The position numbers and the translations under genes were made by a program. A stretch of DNA of 64,000 bases, from NCBI GenBank assembly GCA_025617745.1, contig CM046858.1, positions 30,332,534 through 30,396,533 of the forward strand, in the 5' to 3' direction. Origin of the DNA: Heliocidaris erythrogramma (Eukaryota; Echinodermata; Echinoidea; Camarodonta; Echinometridae). The notes beneath the pieces are model-generated. The model did not search any database and had not been told where the DNA came from. It saw nothing but the letters and a program-made list of their open reading frames with translations. Positions 11,090 through 22,289 of this stretch are shown one piece after another (position 1 is the stretch's first letter; each line of letters opens with the position of its first letter).

Positions 11090-13080
11090 TTGTAATGTAA
11101 CGAAGTACAATGTAGGCATCTAATTATACACAATTGAAGCTGCACCTTTAATTGCAATCAAAAGCCGGATGAATTTAGGTTAGTCATATAAAAATATGCC
11201 GTTGCTAGAGGAAAGGAATGATAAGAAAGCTAATATTGATTTTTAAGAAAGGGATATTTATGTATCTAAATAATGAATTATAAACAAGTGCAACTGTCCT
11301 ATTGGTTCAAATCCAGATTAACAATATTTTCCAGGTTGGAGGCCTCAAGTTCATGCCTGGGAGGACACTTGCTATGACAAACGAAGATGCAAATGTTCAA
11401 ATAGATATGCAAGGCTTCTGAAAATTCATTGTATTTTATAAGCCAATTCATATTAAAAAGGTACCACTGTACTTAGAGATACTCTCATCTACTGTGCTGT
11501 CGTATTACAGTATTAACTTTGACCACTTGGTAGGTGTTGTACTGTGGCTGTGAGCACCAAAAGCATCTTTAAAATATTGGCATTTCAGAAAGTGGCATTG
11601 TTTTAGTTGAACATTATTTTCTGACTGTACTGCTAACTGCAATTAATGTGTCGGTTTTGAGTTCACAGTCATTCTGTGAAATGATAACTGAGGTACATAA
11701 GTGTCCATACCCAGTTGACATGAGTGAGAGCTACTTTTATTCCACTTTGCCACTTCAAGGAGTTCTATAAATGGATGCCATTAGGAATCAGAAGTTAGAG
11801 AGCATCCTTGGGATAGAGGTACGGAACATTTTCAGCAGAATTCCTCTTGCAGCAACACCCGCTACTTTGGATGAGGTTGAGGATTACCCATCAGAGTTAT
11901 CATGAAGAACAGATACAATAAGGCATTGACAGACTTCAGAATTACATACCAAACTATACTAAGTAAATTTGAATTCCCTCTCGGGTGAAGTGAGGATTCA
12001 CTCATCATCTTCATCCTAACCATAGAGACAATACTCAAGTATTGCAAAAAATGTATTCTCTTCTAACATAGTGGTGGAGGTATAGATGACACCTATATCT
12101 CCATCCTGAGTTCTGACTTTATTCCGCCAAACCAAACCGGAGGAGGGTTGGACAATCTCCTCACCATGACCTTCTTAGCCTGTGATTCAAGCCAGATAAG
12201 AGTGCCTCACCATATCAGACTTGTAAGAAAGTCAACCAAGTTTTAATAAAAGAATGCTCAGTTCAAGTAAGGCTCCAGAACGCCTTAAAGCTGTAAAAGA
12301 TGGATAGACAAACCCGCTGGTGATCACTAATTTCAAAATATTATGGACTTAGCCACTAAACTCTGCCAAAAATATACCCCGCCAAAAATATACCCCATCC
12401 TTTATCCAACCATGCTTAAGGCAAGATAGTATTAGAGGAACAATCTCACAAACTATAGGCCATATCTCCTCTAAAGCCAAAAGAACTGCAGCTTAACTGT
12501 AAGGGCAACCAATATGTAAACTTATAGGTCTTATGGTCCCCAACACATCAAGTCCATGGCTAATATACGTGTACCCCAATCATGCAAGTCATGAGAACGC
12601 TGAGCTGCAAGTGCACCACAGGCCTTCTCAGTGACTCTTTTGAATACCTTCTAGCAAATATAAAAAACTCCAGGCAGGTATCAACACTGGACTTGATCTA
12701 TGATGAGGCACCCAAAAATTCAATTCTTTGGCCCTGTTTCTGATGAAGTCCAAATCCTAGACCACCTTGGCCATGCTGTTAATCCTTAATGAACATGCAG
12801 ATTTCCTATGGGTAGGATTAGGGGAAAGTATGCTAAATTCTATTCCAATCTTCTCAGATTTATTTCAAGTAGACAGGTTTATCATCTTATGAATACATAA
12901 GGTTCTGTGACTGAGGTGAATCCATTTATTAAGCCTCCATTGCCTCCCTCCCAACGCCAAGGCATAGAGGTGGAAGCATAACTACTCAAGTACAGCTAAC
13001 CAGTTAGGATCAGCTGTTGTTACTGCAATTAAAAAATGTCTTTGCAACATAATTGCCGCTGTGTAATAACAAAAATCTGT
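11090..13080. other. Middle section of element 1
   Basis: About 2 kb with no recognisable protein domain on either strand; the longest ORFs are about 60 codons. One degenerate X-box (gttgctagaggaaa, near 11200) suggests decayed array sequence at the left margin. A 19-bp tandem duplication (gccaaaaatataccccgcc type) is near 12367-12405. It could be the remains of a coding core. Confidence 0.5.
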
Positions 13081-13084
13081 CACC

Positions 13085-15228
13085 TTTTTAATAATAATAC
13101 TACCATGGCAACAACCATGTTTTGACATTACTATGACCTTAAGTGATTCGGATTATGACTGTAATTTAGTGTCATAACTCTGGAAGTTTATGATATGTAT
13201 ATCCAGACCAATATTTTGTGTTTTCTATTATTGAAACAGAATATATATATACATGTATATGTTATTTTCAAACAATTTCCAATATTTTGATGGTGCGTTG
13301 CCATAGTAATGGGGCTGGTGCTCACACCCACCATCGGCGTCAGTTTGAGACCAAACGGATAATAAGAATTATAATCGTGTACCTGACTGTGACCTTGAAA
13401 GCGCACAACAGAATTGCACTCAAAAGAGCTGCTTGAAATAGATGTAATGCCGACTAAATATTTTCACGTTGTTGAATTACACATATACGTTATTTCCTAT
13501 CTTATTACCATGGTAACAGCCCGAGTGGTCGCCCAGTATCCACCTTTGTGGCAGTCAGGGAGGATATGATATCCAGGGTCCTAGCTAACCTACAGGGGAA
13601 AAACCTCATTTCAGGTTGTGGATACCCTTACTTTATGCAGTGCATTGGATAGTTACATATTTTTTCACTAATATTTATTAATTCCCCATAACATTTCTAT
13701 AGCAACAACCATGTTTTGACATGACGGTGACTTCCAATGACTCAGATTTAGCTGATTTTAGGGTGTACATACACCTGTTCTTTGTTTTGTGTTGATTAGT
13801 TACAGAAATATTCAATTTTTATCATACTGTTTCTATAGCAACAGCCATGTTTTGACATGACGGTGCCTTCCAATGTCTCTGATTCTACTTGCAATCAAAC
13901 GGGCACCCCAAAATACATATAGTTAGATGGTTACAATTTGTTTTTGTGATGTTGAATTATAGATATATAGTATTTTCTAAAATTCAATTCCTTGGTGTGT
14001 TACCATGGTAACAACCCTAGTGGTCACGTCCACTACCAACTTTATGTAAAATAGGAAGAAAATGAGAGCTGAGGGTCCTACCTAACAGAAAAACATGATT
14101 TAAGATTGTGCAGACAGTTGTTTTCTTTTTTGTATTGATAAATCATTGATATTTTCCACAAATAACAGCATTTTGTGGGACCGTTTCCATAGCAACGGCC
14201 CTTTTTTGACACGCCCATGACTTCAAATGACTCAGATTGTGGTTGGAATCAGTGGGGCAGCTTATAATACATATATTAGAGTCCTTACCATGTATATTTC
14301 ATGCTGCTAAATTACAAATATACGTTATTTTCTCAATTCCAGTATTTCGTTATGTTACCATGGTAACGGCCCTAGCGGCCACGCCCATCATGAAATCTTT
14401 GGAAAACAGGCAGATTATGAGAGCTGAGGGTCCTAGCTTACAGAAAAACATGATTTAAGATTGTGCAGACATTTGTTTTCTATTTTGTATTGATAAATCA
14501 TAGATATTTTACACAAATATAAGCATTTTGTGGGACCGTTTCCATAGCAACGGCCCTTTTTTACACGCCCATGACTTCAAATGGCTCAGATTGTAGTTGG
14601 AGTCAGTGGGGCAGGTTGAAATACATATATTAGAGGCTTTACCATATATTTTATGCTGTTAAATGACAAATATACGACATTTTCTAATTTCCAGTATTTC
14701 GTTATGTGTTGCCATGGTAACGGCCCTAGAGACCACGCCCACCATGAACTCTATGGAAAACAGGCAGATTATGATAGCTGAGGGTCCTAGCTAACAGAAA
14801 AATATAATCTAAGATTGTGTAGACACCTCTCTGTCTATTTTATACTGATAAGTTTAGATATTTTTCAAAAATATAAACTTTTTATGTTACCGTTTCCATA
14901 GTACGGCCATTTTTTGACATGACCGTGACTTTAAATGACCTAGATTTTGGTTTCAATCAATCAGGAAACTCAAAATACATATATTTAGATGGTTACCGGT
15001 CATTTTTCAAATTTCTGAATTAGAAATATTAGGTATTTTAATAAATTCCTATATTTCCTTGATGCGTTGTCATGGTAACGGCCCTGGTGGCCACACCCAC
15101 CACTAACTCTTTGGCAAACAGGCAGATTCTGATAGCCTAGGGTCCTAGCTACCAGGAAAACATCACAAAAAATTGTGCCTAAGGGGGGGGGAGGGGGGTC
15201 TACGTTGGCCCATAGACTAAAAGTACGC
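13085..15228 (-). repeat. Right array of ~356-bp units (inverted)
   Basis: The mirror image of the left array. Palindromes lie at 13504, 13829, 13999, 14183, 14354, 14538, 14708, 14892 (one base short) and 15066. From 13829 on, spacing alternates 170/184/171/184/170/184/174. The units from 13990 outward are the best preserved. The inner ones (13085-13830) are degenerate. Orientation and spacing match the left array read backwards. Confidence 0.85.
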
Positions 15229-15237
15229 AGTACAATC

Positions 15238-15895
15238 ATGTATGGTGGTGTGACCATATTTCGCGCATGACCTAAGTTCGCGCACAGGGCAATATCTAAA
15301 AAACTACAAAAGATTTCGAAAATCTGATAGCGCTATTAGATAGAGGAAGCTAAAATTACATATGGACTATATTTTCTTTTACGTTGGGTGAGAAATTATG
15401 AAGATATTGACAAAATATCGGCAATTTTGCTACTTTTTGCGTCAGTTTCCGAAAAATATGAAGTTACCGACAACGGTCCAAAAATCCTCATTTTGATAGA
15501 AGATGTCATCAAAGTTGTAGGTAAAACGTGATACCAAATGATTGTATGATATTTTGTCTTACAAATGATGCAATTATCTTCCCTTTACTGGACCGCTACG
15601 TTGGATAACTTAGATGTTAATTTTCGTGCGCGAACTTAGGTCTCGTGGTTTTTATGCCCTTTTTTTTTCTTCAGTGTTTTGCGATCCGACACTGGGTTTT
15701 GAGTTCGCGATATTTCCGAAATTCTTCGTCGATTAATGTTCTTGTTGAATCAAGTTTTAGTCCAGAATTTTGCTTTCCGTTTGGTATAAAACTTTATAAA
15801 TAAATTATTGTAGAATATGAGAAATCAAGTATCGAATATCACATTTCTAATAAAAATTTGAATGTGCGCGAAATATGGTCACCCCATCATACATG
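15238..15895. mobile_element. TIR element with nested inverted motifs, ~660 bp
   Basis: The ends are ~30-bp inverted repeats: catgtatggtggtgtgacc at 15238 and ggtcaccccatcatacatg ending at 15895, each followed inward by catatttcgcgca or its complement. A second inner pair, acctaagttcgcgcac (15270-15285) and gtgcgcgaacttaggt (15626-15641), is also inverted. No ORF of note is present. It abuts the right end of element 1 and probably inserted there. Confidence 0.75.
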
Positions 15896-15949
15896 TAGGT
15901 CACCCCATTATACCCGGGATACCACTCCAGTCGATAGAGTCAATAAAAT

Positions 15950-15985
15950 CTTACAAATCTTACAAATCTTACAAATCTTACAGTG
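15950..15985 (+). repeat. Nine-base tandem repeat
   Basis: The unit cttacaaat is repeated about four times in a row, immediately after the TIR element. It is a simple microsatellite with no evident function. Confidence 0.8.
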
Positions 15986-15989
15986 AGTT

Positions 15990-16793
15990 GTGGATATCAC
16001 ACTGTGCCCCTGTCCCGGCGCTGGCATTATGTTTGGTCAATCTGACTAGACTGCCGCTGCTTGTCTGAAGGAGAAAAAAATCTCAAGTCTCAAGATGATA
16101 AAACAAACGTCGAGAACTAGCTTTCAGTTGGTATACATACTAGCTGCACTGAGCTAGCCGAGTTAGTTAGCTAGCTACATGCGATATGCGTATATACGCT
16201 GGCGCTGGCATGGCTCGCCGACGGGTACGGTACGACCGTATACCGTTGCACTGTACAAGTAACTATCCCGACAGCTCAGCTAGCTAAAAGCTGATATATC
16301 ACTGGCGCCTAGCGCCTGTAAGTTGATGTTGGGTATAAACTGGCTTACCAGAGATACATACTATGTACCAGAGATACATACTATGTATCTCTAACATGTA
16401 GGAAACACACATAGCGTATTGCCAATGTCTCACAACGAACGCATGAGGACGCTAGACCAAATACTGTTTGAAACGTAGATCTGCCGTTATTTCAGCCAGA
16501 ATTTTGATTTCAAAACCATATTTTATTTTCTTTTTTAAAAATAGTGAATGAGCTCCAATTTCTATCTTACTTTCACATGTCACTAATTATAGTTCTAACA
16601 GTAGGATTATATATCATTGGACCACTTTCACGCTGAATTTGTCAAATTTTGCAAAGCTACACAATACCTTTAACACGAATCAACAACGTTTTAATGATCA
16701 GAATATGAAAGTGTCTGAGCCTTTACAAGACTCTCATCTTTGCTGATACGAGCCAGAACCCATGACATAATGTACCTCGCGTAAGACAGTGTG
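15990..16793. other. Gene-free stretch
   Basis: No gene is seen. A 20-bp tandem duplication (accagagatacatactatgt) lies at about 16357-16396, and there are several agctagcta words near 16140-16180. Confidence 0.5.
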
Positions 16794-17588
16794 AGTGGCC
16801 ACGGCTTGTCTCGAATGGGTGGGTTGCGGGAGCGGGATGGGAGCGGGAACGGGCACACCCTTTCGAGACAAGCCCCCCCCCCCCCGGTTATCTCGAATGG
16901 ACGCGTTCCCAGCGAGAAGTTCAATGAACGCGCCACCTCGAGACAACCCGGGGGGGGGGGGGGGCTTTCCTCGAATGGGTGTGTTGAGTAGACTTTTGTA
17001 ACAGACGTTTTAGAAACTTTTGAAAAATGTACTCTTGCTGTTTTTGTTTTTCGTTTTTCTTTTGTCTAAGATGTAGAAAATATAATAAAACAGTATGTAA
17101 AAGAAGCTTTTGACAAGGAAATCATTATTTGTGCAAAATAAATAGGAGAATTGAATAATTATGCCTTAAAATACACGGGGACGAAAGGGCAAATGGCATA
17201 GCTAGGATTTTTGTATTTATTTATTTATTATTATTTTTGTTTGGCGGGACCTGGGCCCCGTAACATAAAGAGTGTTTATAACCTCCGATCAAACGCTAAT
17301 TGCAATCAATCGCTAACATCCGTAACACAAAGCCCCCCCCCCCCCCCCTTCAATCAAAGGCTATTAGAGCATGATTCATAGCGATCAATCGTTATTAATT
17401 TTTGCAATGAATTTAAATAACACGTAACGACTTGTCTTGAGACTATGACAATTCCACATTTCCCCGCTGATATCGCTGAAACTAGTGAAAGCATGACTGG
17501 AAAAATGAGGTAAGTACCTCCGTTTTATTCATATTATATGACGATGTCCATATATTTTAATAAATCATGACAATAATTATGTAAAATT

Positions 17589-17825
17589 CTAATGTAAGTA
17601 GCATTCTATGACAATGAATTGTGCATATATAAAGATGAAAGCTGATATTTTACCGGAATTAAGACGCCTTTTTATCCTATCGCGCAACCCTGTTTCAGTG
17701 GCAAGAAGCACACGCTGACGGAACAACCAAGGGTCCTTCGCCCGTGATCTCCAGCAGACCTCGCGTTGCGTGGCCGTGTTGTGTACGGCAGAATTTTTTT
17801 CTGACTTGGACGATGCAAATTTCAT
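17589..17825 (-). CDS. Hypothetical ORF in left arm of palindrome
   Basis: A 78-codon minus-strand ORF that mirrors the one at 18207-18419. The shared part contains KDPWLFRQRVLLATETGLRD, so the frame has stayed open in both arms. The amino-terminal third differs because the left arm carries a short insertion. I do not recognise the product. It may be a captured exon or only an open frame in a long TIR. Confidence 0.2.
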   Translation of the reverse strand: MKFASSKSEKNSAVHNTATQREVCWRSRAKDPWLFRQRVLLATETGLRDRIKRRLNSGKISAFIFIYAQFIVIECYLH

Positions 17826-18206
17826 TGTGCTTGTAAAACTAATTGTGTATTTGTTATGATGGTATTATTATGACCCATGTCTCTTATTTCTTAACACACT
17901 TGGGCAAACCCACAAAATATGGGCGGGATTTTTTTCCAAGCTATTATAAGGCCAACCAATAACAACATGCTTGCAACAGGCAGGCCCAAATGTTTGGCCT
18001 GCCTGTTGCATGTTGTTATTAATAATAATATTATTACTGTTGTTAAACATAGTGGGCCTGCCTGTTGAATGTTGTTATTGGTTGGCCTTATAATAGCTTG
18101 GAAAAAATCCGGCCCCTATTTTGTGGGTTTGCCCAAGTGTGTTAAGAAAAAGTAGGAGACATGGGTCATAATAATACCATCATAACAAATTAGTTTTACA
18201 AGCACA

Positions 18207-18419
18207 ATGAAATTTGCATCGTCCAACCCACCGGGCAAGCAACGCGAGGTCTGCCGGAGATCACGGGCGAAGGACCCTTGGTTGTTCCGTCAGCGTGTGC
18301 TTCTTGCCACTGAAACAGGGTTGCGCGATAGGATAAAAAGGCGTCTTAATTCCGGTAAAATATCAGCTTTCATCTTTATATATGCACAATTCATTGTCAT
18401 AGAATGCTACTTAAATTAG
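18207..18419 (+). CDS. Hypothetical ORF in right arm of palindrome
   Basis: A 70-codon plus-strand ORF, the inverted partner of 17589-17825. It is basic in the middle (RDRIKRRLN) and hydrophobic at the end (FIFIYAQFIVIE). No family is recognised. Conservation of the frame between the arms may simply reflect their near-identity. Confidence 0.2.
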   Translation: MKFASSNPPGKQREVCRRSRAKDPWLFRQRVLLATETGLRDRIKRRLNSGKISAFIFIYAQFIVIECYLN

Positions 18420-19084
18420 AATTTTACAAAATTATTGTTATGATTTATTAAAAAATATTGACATCGTCATATAATATGAATAAAACGGAGGTACTTACCC
18501 CATTTTTCCAGTCATGCTTTCAGCGATATCAGCTAAACACTCTTTATGTTACGGGGCCCAGGTCACGACAAACAAAAATAATAATAAATAAATAAATACA
18601 AAAATCCTAGCTACGCCACTTGCCCTTTCGTCCCCGTGTGTTTTAATGCATAATTCAGTTCTCCTATTTTTTTGCACAAATAATGATTTCGTTGTCAAAA
18701 GCTTTTTTTAGATACTGTTTTATTATATTTTCTACATCTTAGACAAAAGAAAAACGAAAAAAAAGCAGCATGAGTACATTTTTCAAAAAATTCTAAAACG
18801 TCTGTTACAAAAGTCTACTCAACACACCCATTCGAGGAAAGCCCCCCCCCGGTTGTCTCGAAGTGGCGCGTTCATTGAACTTCTCGCTGGGAACGCGTCC
18901 ATTCGAGATAACCGGTGGGGGGGGGGGGGGGGGGGGCTTGTCTCGAAAGGATGTGCCCGTTCCCGCTCCCATCCCGCTCCCGCAACCCACCCATTCGAGA
19001 CAAGCCAGTGGCCACAACCAATACAAATTTTTGTCAACCATGGATTTTAGACCATTTCACAATGGCTTTTGCTCAGTTAAGCGT

Positions 19085-19150
19085 ATATGTTTTGGTGTCA
19101 TTTTACAGGAGAGACCCTAGGCTATCCATAGGTATGAACATCTCATGAAC
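19085..19150 (+). repeat. Short dispersed repeat shared with 29.58 kb
   Basis: The phrases gttttggtgtcattt, agagaccct and aggtatgaa occur here and again at about 29577-29640 in the same orientation. Only about 65 bp are shared. The family is unknown. Confidence 0.4.
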
Positions 19151-19254
19151 ACATTTTGAAATGTTCAGTGCCCATCCTCCCCCCCCCCCCCCCCCCGTAT
19201 ACTCATATAGGAGTGAATTTAAAAAAAAATCAAAATTCAAGTTTATTGAAATAG

Positions 19255-19780
19255 AATCCTGACATAATGATATGATTATCATCAAAACAAAACAAAACAA
19301 AACTCAGCAGAGGCATGCTGAATCATAGGAACAGAACACAACAAAGCAAATGCACATTATATCAAAACAAATGTGTACATAATTATCAGATTATACTTGG
19401 CTGAAAAGTAATGTAGCTATCCTTAGAAACAAAACAAAACAAGATAGCAGCACAAGAAACAAAACCTTGAAAAAACGTATCAGAACCAAATCGTATGTGG
19501 GATTATACTCTACAGAAAGTGATGTTGCTATCCTTAGAAACAAAACAAAACACAATAACGGAATGATCAATAGAAGCAAAGCCAATTATGATACAAAATT
19601 ATATCAAAACAAAATTCGAAAATTGTATGTATCGTGTTAAGTACTCTATTGAAAGAAATGTTGCTATCATATTTAAAACAAGCCTCAACAAAAACAAAGG
19701 CAAATTATATAAAAACAATATTGTATCGGGTTTCACTCAACAGAAAGTAATATTGGTTTCAGTAAAACAGAGCGGACGGT
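19255..19780 (+). repeat. Degenerate tandem repeat, ~110-135 bp period
   Basis: About four units containing a ttatact-aagtaatgttgctatcc phrase followed by gaaacaaaacaaaac. The gctatc anchors fall at 19416, 19527 and 19663. The repeated aaaac runs make it A-rich on this strand. No coding signal is seen. Confidence 0.55.
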
Positions 19781-19994
19781 AAAATCGATATCACCTACAG
19801 AATATACGCGAAGCATGTATGTAAGTGTATATCTTAATTTGACAAATCCATGTTGATTTTGTTTTTATATTATAATATAGGCCTAGATGAGATCTTATTT
19901 TACTATAACTATCATGTATGACTTATCTGTACATAATTATAATGTACACATTATCCAGTAATAAGTAACAATAAAGATAAGTGCACTTGTGAAT

Positions 19995-20078
19995 TGTCAT
20001 AGTCGAGTAAAATTGAACTTGTCTGCAAGATTCGAAGGTCATGGGTTCGATCCCCGGGCACTGCAGACTTTAGTGGAC
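19995..20078 (+). mobile_element. Possible SINE head (tRNA-like)
   Basis: A good box B match, ggttcgatccc, is at 20044-20054, and a weak box A-like catagtcgagta lies ~45 bp upstream. The acceptor stem does not pair, so a functional tRNA gene is unlikely. It is followed directly by a caggggcgt hAT-like start. Confidence 0.35.
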
Positions 20079-20234
20079 AGGGGCGTCGCTAGAACATTTT
20101 GAATGGGGGTGTGACATCCAAATTTGCCGACAAAAATGCTGCACCCTAAGCCCCCCCCCCACAAGTAATAATAAAAGAAAATCAAAGATGTATTGAGATC
20201 TTGATCACACGGGCTCATTTTCACAAAGGAGGGG
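20079..20234 (+). repeat. hAT-like dispersed repeat, interrupted
   Basis: It begins caggggcgtcgctagaacat, the full form of the family seen inverted at 5165-5361. It is broken at 20242 by the 2.6-kb element and resumes at 22875-22975, where gcgagcgagcgaagtgagcg is typical of the family. Confidence 0.5.
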
Positions 20235-20389
20235 GCTAGGAGGGCTTTTGCTAAACAGTCGGGTAACGTCGCGTCGCGTTGGTAGAAATTTTCGAACATT
20301 TTTCAGGAAGGTGTCTTCAAGGGGACAAATTGAAAAAGAGTCCATCACAGTATGATTTTTCCCGTTTTCAGGCTAAAAACGACAAACAA

Positions 20390-21190
20390 GGGAATAAAGA
20401 AAACAATAGAAGGATAATGCAAAGAAAAACATGAACTATATATAAAGAGAGAATAGAAGGGTAGGAAGGATGGAAGAAAATATGATGGAAGGAAACAAAG
20501 AATACAACAAAAGGAAAGTTGGAAAGTAAAAATAAGTGGATAAAAACAAAGAATAACATAAAGGAAGATAGAGACATAAATGATAGAAGGATAAAGATAT
20601 TAAGAGTAACATAAGGAAAGATAGAAGAGAAGATGATAATTTGAATAAAGGAATAACATAACGAAAGAAAAGATGAAAGGAAAACAAAATGATAGGATAA
20701 AAGCAAAGAATGTTTTAAGGAAAGTAAGTAAAGATGGGAAGCAGAGAATGATTTTAAAAAGAATAATATGAAAAATAGAGAGAGAAATGATAGGATAAAA
20801 AAAGTTTAACTTATATAAAGAAAGACAGAGAGAGAAATGATAGAAGGATAAAGATTAACGTGAGGAAGGTGGGGGAGAAAATGATAACAGGAAACAAAGA
20901 ATATCATAACGAGAGGAAGGATGGAAAGATAATTGATAGGATAAAAGCAAGAAATGACAAAGCGAGAGATAGAGAGAAATATAAAAAGATAAATATAAAC
21001 ATGAAGAAAGGTGGAAGAGAAGATGATAAAAGGGAACAAAGAATAACAAAGTGAAGATGGAAAGCAATAAAAAAAAAAGAGGATAAAAAGAATAAATATA
21101 AACAGTAACATTATGAAAGATGGAAAACAAAATGATAAAAGCAATAAAAGAATAAGGTAATGAAAGGAAAGGTGGAAAGAAAAAATTAAA
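20390..21190 (+). repeat. Polypurine tract of degenerate tandem units
   Basis: This ~800-bp stretch is almost entirely A and G on the plus strand, with recurring words such as ggaaagatggaa, gataggataaaag and aaagaataac. The minus strand therefore shows long F/L/S/Y-rich open frames, which I do not regard as genes. Long homopurine runs of this kind can form triplex (H-DNA) structures. Confidence 0.75.
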
Positions 21191-21199
21191 AGGATTAAA

Positions 21200-22099
21200 G
21201 GAGAATTAACCCCTGATTACAAATTTACTTATATTGGAAGGTGTAATATATTCCTACATATTGGCCTAAATCATTTTCTAATACGATATCAGAAAAGGGT
21301 ATAAGTAAAGATATTCCAGCACCCGGTATCGTCTCCTACTCATTTACGTGGGGGTTGCCATTTTCTTGCTGATTTGGAGTTGTACATGAACCATTGAGAA
21401 ATGTTCCAGTCAGGAAGATATTTTGAATCCAAATCCTAAATTGATTTTCTTCATTACCTAAAATCCCATATGTGACGAGAAATATAAAGTGGGTGTTTAC
21501 ATGTATTATAAAAATTAAATCTTTATAATGATACTTTTAAATGTCTGGTTTTGCTTAACAAAAATCTATTTTCTTGGGTTTGCCAAACAGAGCAGAACAT
21601 AATATATGCAGCATGCATTCTGACTTTTCAAGTCCATTATCCGAAAGCAGGTGAATGCATAGTTTGCCGCTGTAGATGCTCAGGGAAGAAGCATCCATAA
21701 AATTTGAATTAATTTGCTCCGTCCCATACGTCCAGTATCGAGAAAATAGATTTCTATTAAGCGAATATCGATTTTCAACAGAAATATATAAGGAAATCTT
21801 CAGTTTAAAAATAAATTGACATATCTATTCTATATTTTTAATCTCAAATGGGTTTTTAATTTTGAAAAAGGCAATTGAGCATTTGGATTAAGAAAATCTT
21901 CTTGTACACATAAACAAAATGGCAGCCCCCATGTGCTGCTAGCAGACGATACATATTGCTAGCAGATGGTAAATTTTGCTCAGAAAATCTTGATTCGTAT
22001 CGATCTCGTATATTTTGACGCGAAGCCATATAGTCTAACAAGTAGGAATAAATAACACCTTTGAACACTATCATCTTTATTTTTTGAGCGTAATTCTCC
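21200..22099. mobile_element. TTAA-flanked MITE, copy 1
   Basis: It is bordered by TTAA (21196-21199 and 22100-22103) and has ends aggagaattaacccc and gcgtaattctcc as short inverted repeats. A second copy at 35150-36020 is very similar throughout. TTAA duplication points to the piggyBac or Kolobok superfamilies. It has no coding capacity; the 97-codon minus ORF near its right end is not conserved in copy 2. It is nested in the 2.6-kb element. Confidence 0.85.
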
Positions 22100-22289
22100 T
22101 TAAAAAAAAAAAAAATTGAATTAGTAATTACGCGATGCGTAATATACATGTATGTCCCCGCCAGAAGTGTAGATCTGTGGAATGGCTGTTAATTTATGTA
22201 ATTTCTGATAGAACCTTGAAGATAAATGTGAGAAATGAATTATCAAATTAATGTTCTATGATTATAAATGCATTTTCTGTTGATTTTGA

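Larger units (their letters stand above)
9263..15228. mobile_element. Long-inverted-repeat element 1 with X-box palindrome arrays
   Basis: The two arms are inverted tandem arrays. The left array (about 9313-10860) has units anchored by gctaggaccctcagctatca at 9339, 9696, 10053 (variant), 10408 and 10741. The right array carries the complement near 13574, 14070, 14425, 14780 and 15138. The mirrored similarity extends outward to a tccatgggcc/ggcccatagac pair at about 9275 and 15208. A ~1.9-kb middle section contains a SINE. Every unit carries GTTNCCATGGNAAC-type palindromes. I recognise no transposase. It resembles a foldback-type element; superfamily unknown. The right edge is interrupted by a separate MITE at 15238. 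Confidence 0.75.
16803..19006. mobile_element. Mutator-like palindromic element, 2.2 kb, with 9-bp TSD
   Basis: The element starts ggcttgtctcgaatgggtgg and ends with its complement. It is bordered by a perfect 9-bp direct repeat, agtggccac, at 16794-16802 and 19007-19015. The arms (16803-17988 and 18053-19006) are near-identical inverted copies around a ~64-bp centre. The left arm has about 187 bp (17279-17465) that the right arm lacks. C/G runs (16869-, 16950-, 18842-, 18917-) lie symmetrically. Long TIRs with a 9-bp target duplication fit the Mutator/MULE superfamily. No transposase is encoded. An internally deleted relative lies at 31.7 kb. Confidence 0.85.

Noticed and set aside
11862..12900. 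Decayed LTR-retrotransposon polyprotein inside element 1
   Set aside because: Reading all frames gave no protease, RT, RNase H or integrase motif; there is nothing to support it.
16803..19006. Palindrome as an assembly artefact
   Set aside because: The arms differ (about 187 bp only in the left arm, scattered substitutions), there is a 9-bp target duplication, and a related derivative exists at 31.7 kb.
20368..21144. Overlapping 83-112 codon minus-strand ORFs rich in F, L, S and Y
   Set aside because: They are the pyrimidine complement of a degenerate polypurine repeat, open in several frames at once, with no domain or normal composition.
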